8,135 nucleotides of DNA from Candidatus Proximibacter danicus (GTDB lineage Bacteria > Pseudomonadota > Gammaproteobacteria > Burkholderiales > Rhodocyclaceae). The DNA is taken from positions 377,501 to 385,635 of the forward strand of contig JADJUC010000001.1 of NCBI GenBank assembly GCA_016710885.1. Direction: 5' to 3'. The notes below the pieces were generated by a model that saw nothing but the letters and a program-made list of their open reading frames with translations, was not told the DNA's origin and did no database searches. The translations under genes and the position numbers were made by a program. Shown here piece after piece: positions 6,881-8,135 of this stretch (positions within the stretch are counted from its first letter, which is position 1; each line of letters starts with the position of its first letter).

Positions 6881-8135
6881 ATGCGCCCAAACTGATCGTT
6901 GCCGCGCTTGCGGCGCGGCAGGATTAGCAGTCGTTAGCGATACCGGCATTCGCCGCCGTGACCAGCCCAGCCCTGCTTGAGGTAGCCGCCCGCCCGCCTG
7001 GAAAAACTGGAAAGCCGCAACGCCGAGCTGGAAAGGAGTAGGGCAACGAAGGTGATGGCGGAGAGATCGCCAAGGGGCCTCGATGGCGACCGTATTTCGC
7101 AGTACGAACCGGAACTGACAGCGCGCCTGAAAGCCGTCGAGGAGGATGCGCTGGACATGAAGAGTCGTCAAAGGTCATCCGAAGGCTGGACGGTCTCGAA
7201 GCTGGCGCCGGTCGGGCGACGGTGGCCCAGAAGCCAGAGCGGCTTCCGCATGGCACCAAGGATGGCAACAGCAGCCAGCCTGGCTATCGCCGCCGATACC
7301 GCCATCGAGTTGCCGCTGGGAAGCGGTCGGCGATGTCGAGCCTGACTCGCCCCTTGGCCGCTTCCCATGGGCCAGGAGTCTCGGCCTGAACACGCCAGCC
7401 TCCGAACATCGGCCTCTTTGCCAGCGCTCCCAATGCCTCGGCCTTCCGTGCCAACGGCATCGAAGCCCGGACGACTCAGTGGCCTGCTGGAAGCACCGTG
7501 CCAGGCCAGCGTTCCGCTTTACGGCGGCCACAAGCCGCATTCAGCGCGGAAAGCTCGAACTCACCTTCGGCAAGATCGACATCTTCGGGTTCTTCGACTT
7601 GAACTGGCAGCCCCCGGCGACGAATCAGAAGCAGGACCTCAATTCGGTCTTCGTGCGCGCGCCGCCCAGTACCGGCGGCGAAGTCGCAGTCGTTGCCGGC
7701 AACTGGCCCCTTCATCGCCGCCTACGTCAACAAACGAACCTGACTGAACCTTTCACAAGCGTTGCCAGCTCAGCTTATTCAGTGCCGGCTTGGACGGGGC
7801 GCCGCTTCCTGAAACTTCAATTCACCGCTGGCCATGCTGCAGGATTGAAAAACGGTTGAAGCTCTTCGGTGGCGCCTCCGGCAACTACCGCGCCTATGCC
7901 TGGCACCGCAGCGGCGTCCCCCAGGCTGGACGGCGTCACCGCCGTTACCCACACCGGCGTTGGCATCTCCTTCGACCAGCGCGTCGGCGACGGCATCAGC
8001 CTGTTCGGTCGCTTTACGACCAGGTTGACTCAGGGTGAACCAGCGGCTTCGACCGTGCTGCCAGAGCTAAATGCCGAAGGTCAATAGCTCCTACTGGGGC
8101 CGGCTGGCGGTGATGCCATCGGCGTCGGCGGCGGC
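6881..8135 (+). CDS. OprB-like outer-membrane porin with N-terminal coiled coil, frameshifted, 3' end outside window
   Basis: Putative outer-membrane beta-barrel resembling carbohydrate-selective porins. After MRPKLIVAALAA the leader continues (GLAVVS, IPAFA), giving a signal peptide with a likely AFA cleavage site. Next are heptad-like charged helices (EKLESRNAELERSR; YEPELTARLKAVEEDALDMK), then barrel-like sequence: DTAIELPL, FGRFRMGQESGLNTPA, IGLFASAPNASAFRANGIEA, KLELTFGKIDIFGFFDLN, LNSVFV, FIAAYVN, KLQFTAGHAAGLKN, GNYRAYAWHRSG, THTGVGISFDQRVGDGISLF and SYWGR. KIDIFGFFD and the YRAYAWHR...G-GISFDQ..GDG-SLFGR pattern are what I recognise from OprB-type porins. At least eight indels. The start at 6881 is preceded by AGGAGGGTG at a long distance (about 13 bases), inside the end of the upstream gene. 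The substrate cannot be told from sequence; the neighbours suggest metal or siderophore passage, which is inference. Confidence 0.75.

Noticed and set aside
1..8135. CRISPR arrays, tRNA/rRNA genes, insertion sequences, phage or toxin-antitoxin genes
   Set aside because: No regularly spaced repeats, RNA-gene-like structures, transposase motifs or terminal inverted repeats were seen on reading both strands.

Overview
The window is a GC-rich stretch of chromosome, most likely from a betaproteobacterium of the Rhodocyclales (Dechloromonas/Azonexus/Accumulibacter-like). That placement is inference from protein recall and gene order (ppa, nadE and glnB together; a hemP-tonB-exbB-exbD cluster); no database search was possible. 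Every recognisable gene is interrupted by single-base indels, many in short homopolymers, although the reading resumes in a neighbouring frame with conserved residues intact. I read this as uncorrected sequencing or assembly error rather than mass gene decay. Gene limits below therefore span several frames, and lengths are approximate.

Layout. The minus strand carries positions 8-3781. Reading in the direction of transcription, it holds ppa (inorganic pyrophosphatase, 3781-3231), a rho-independent terminator, nadE (glutamine-dependent NAD+ synthetase, 3163-1624), glnB (PII nitrogen regulator, 1576-1238), a hairpin terminator, a stretch of about 340 bases with no recognised gene, and a ceramidase-like CREST-family membrane hydrolase (832-8). 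The plus strand carries positions 3984-8135: hemP, tonB, exbB, exbD, a P19/Tp34-type periplasmic iron-binding protein, and an OprB-like outer-membrane porin cut by the window end. The two halves diverge from a roughly 200-base region holding a TATAAT promoter element for ppa and a clear Fur box upstream of hemP.

How it works together. The plus-strand block looks like one Fur-controlled iron-acquisition operon. HemP is a small haem-uptake accessory protein or regulator. TonB, ExbB and ExbD couple the proton-motive force to outer-membrane receptors. The P19-like protein would bind metal in the periplasm, and the porin would provide an outer-membrane route. No TonB-dependent receptor and no inner-membrane permease lie inside the window. 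The minus-strand block is housekeeping (phosphate turnover, NAD synthesis) plus nitrogen signalling. No CRISPR array, tRNA, rRNA, insertion sequence or phage gene was recognised.
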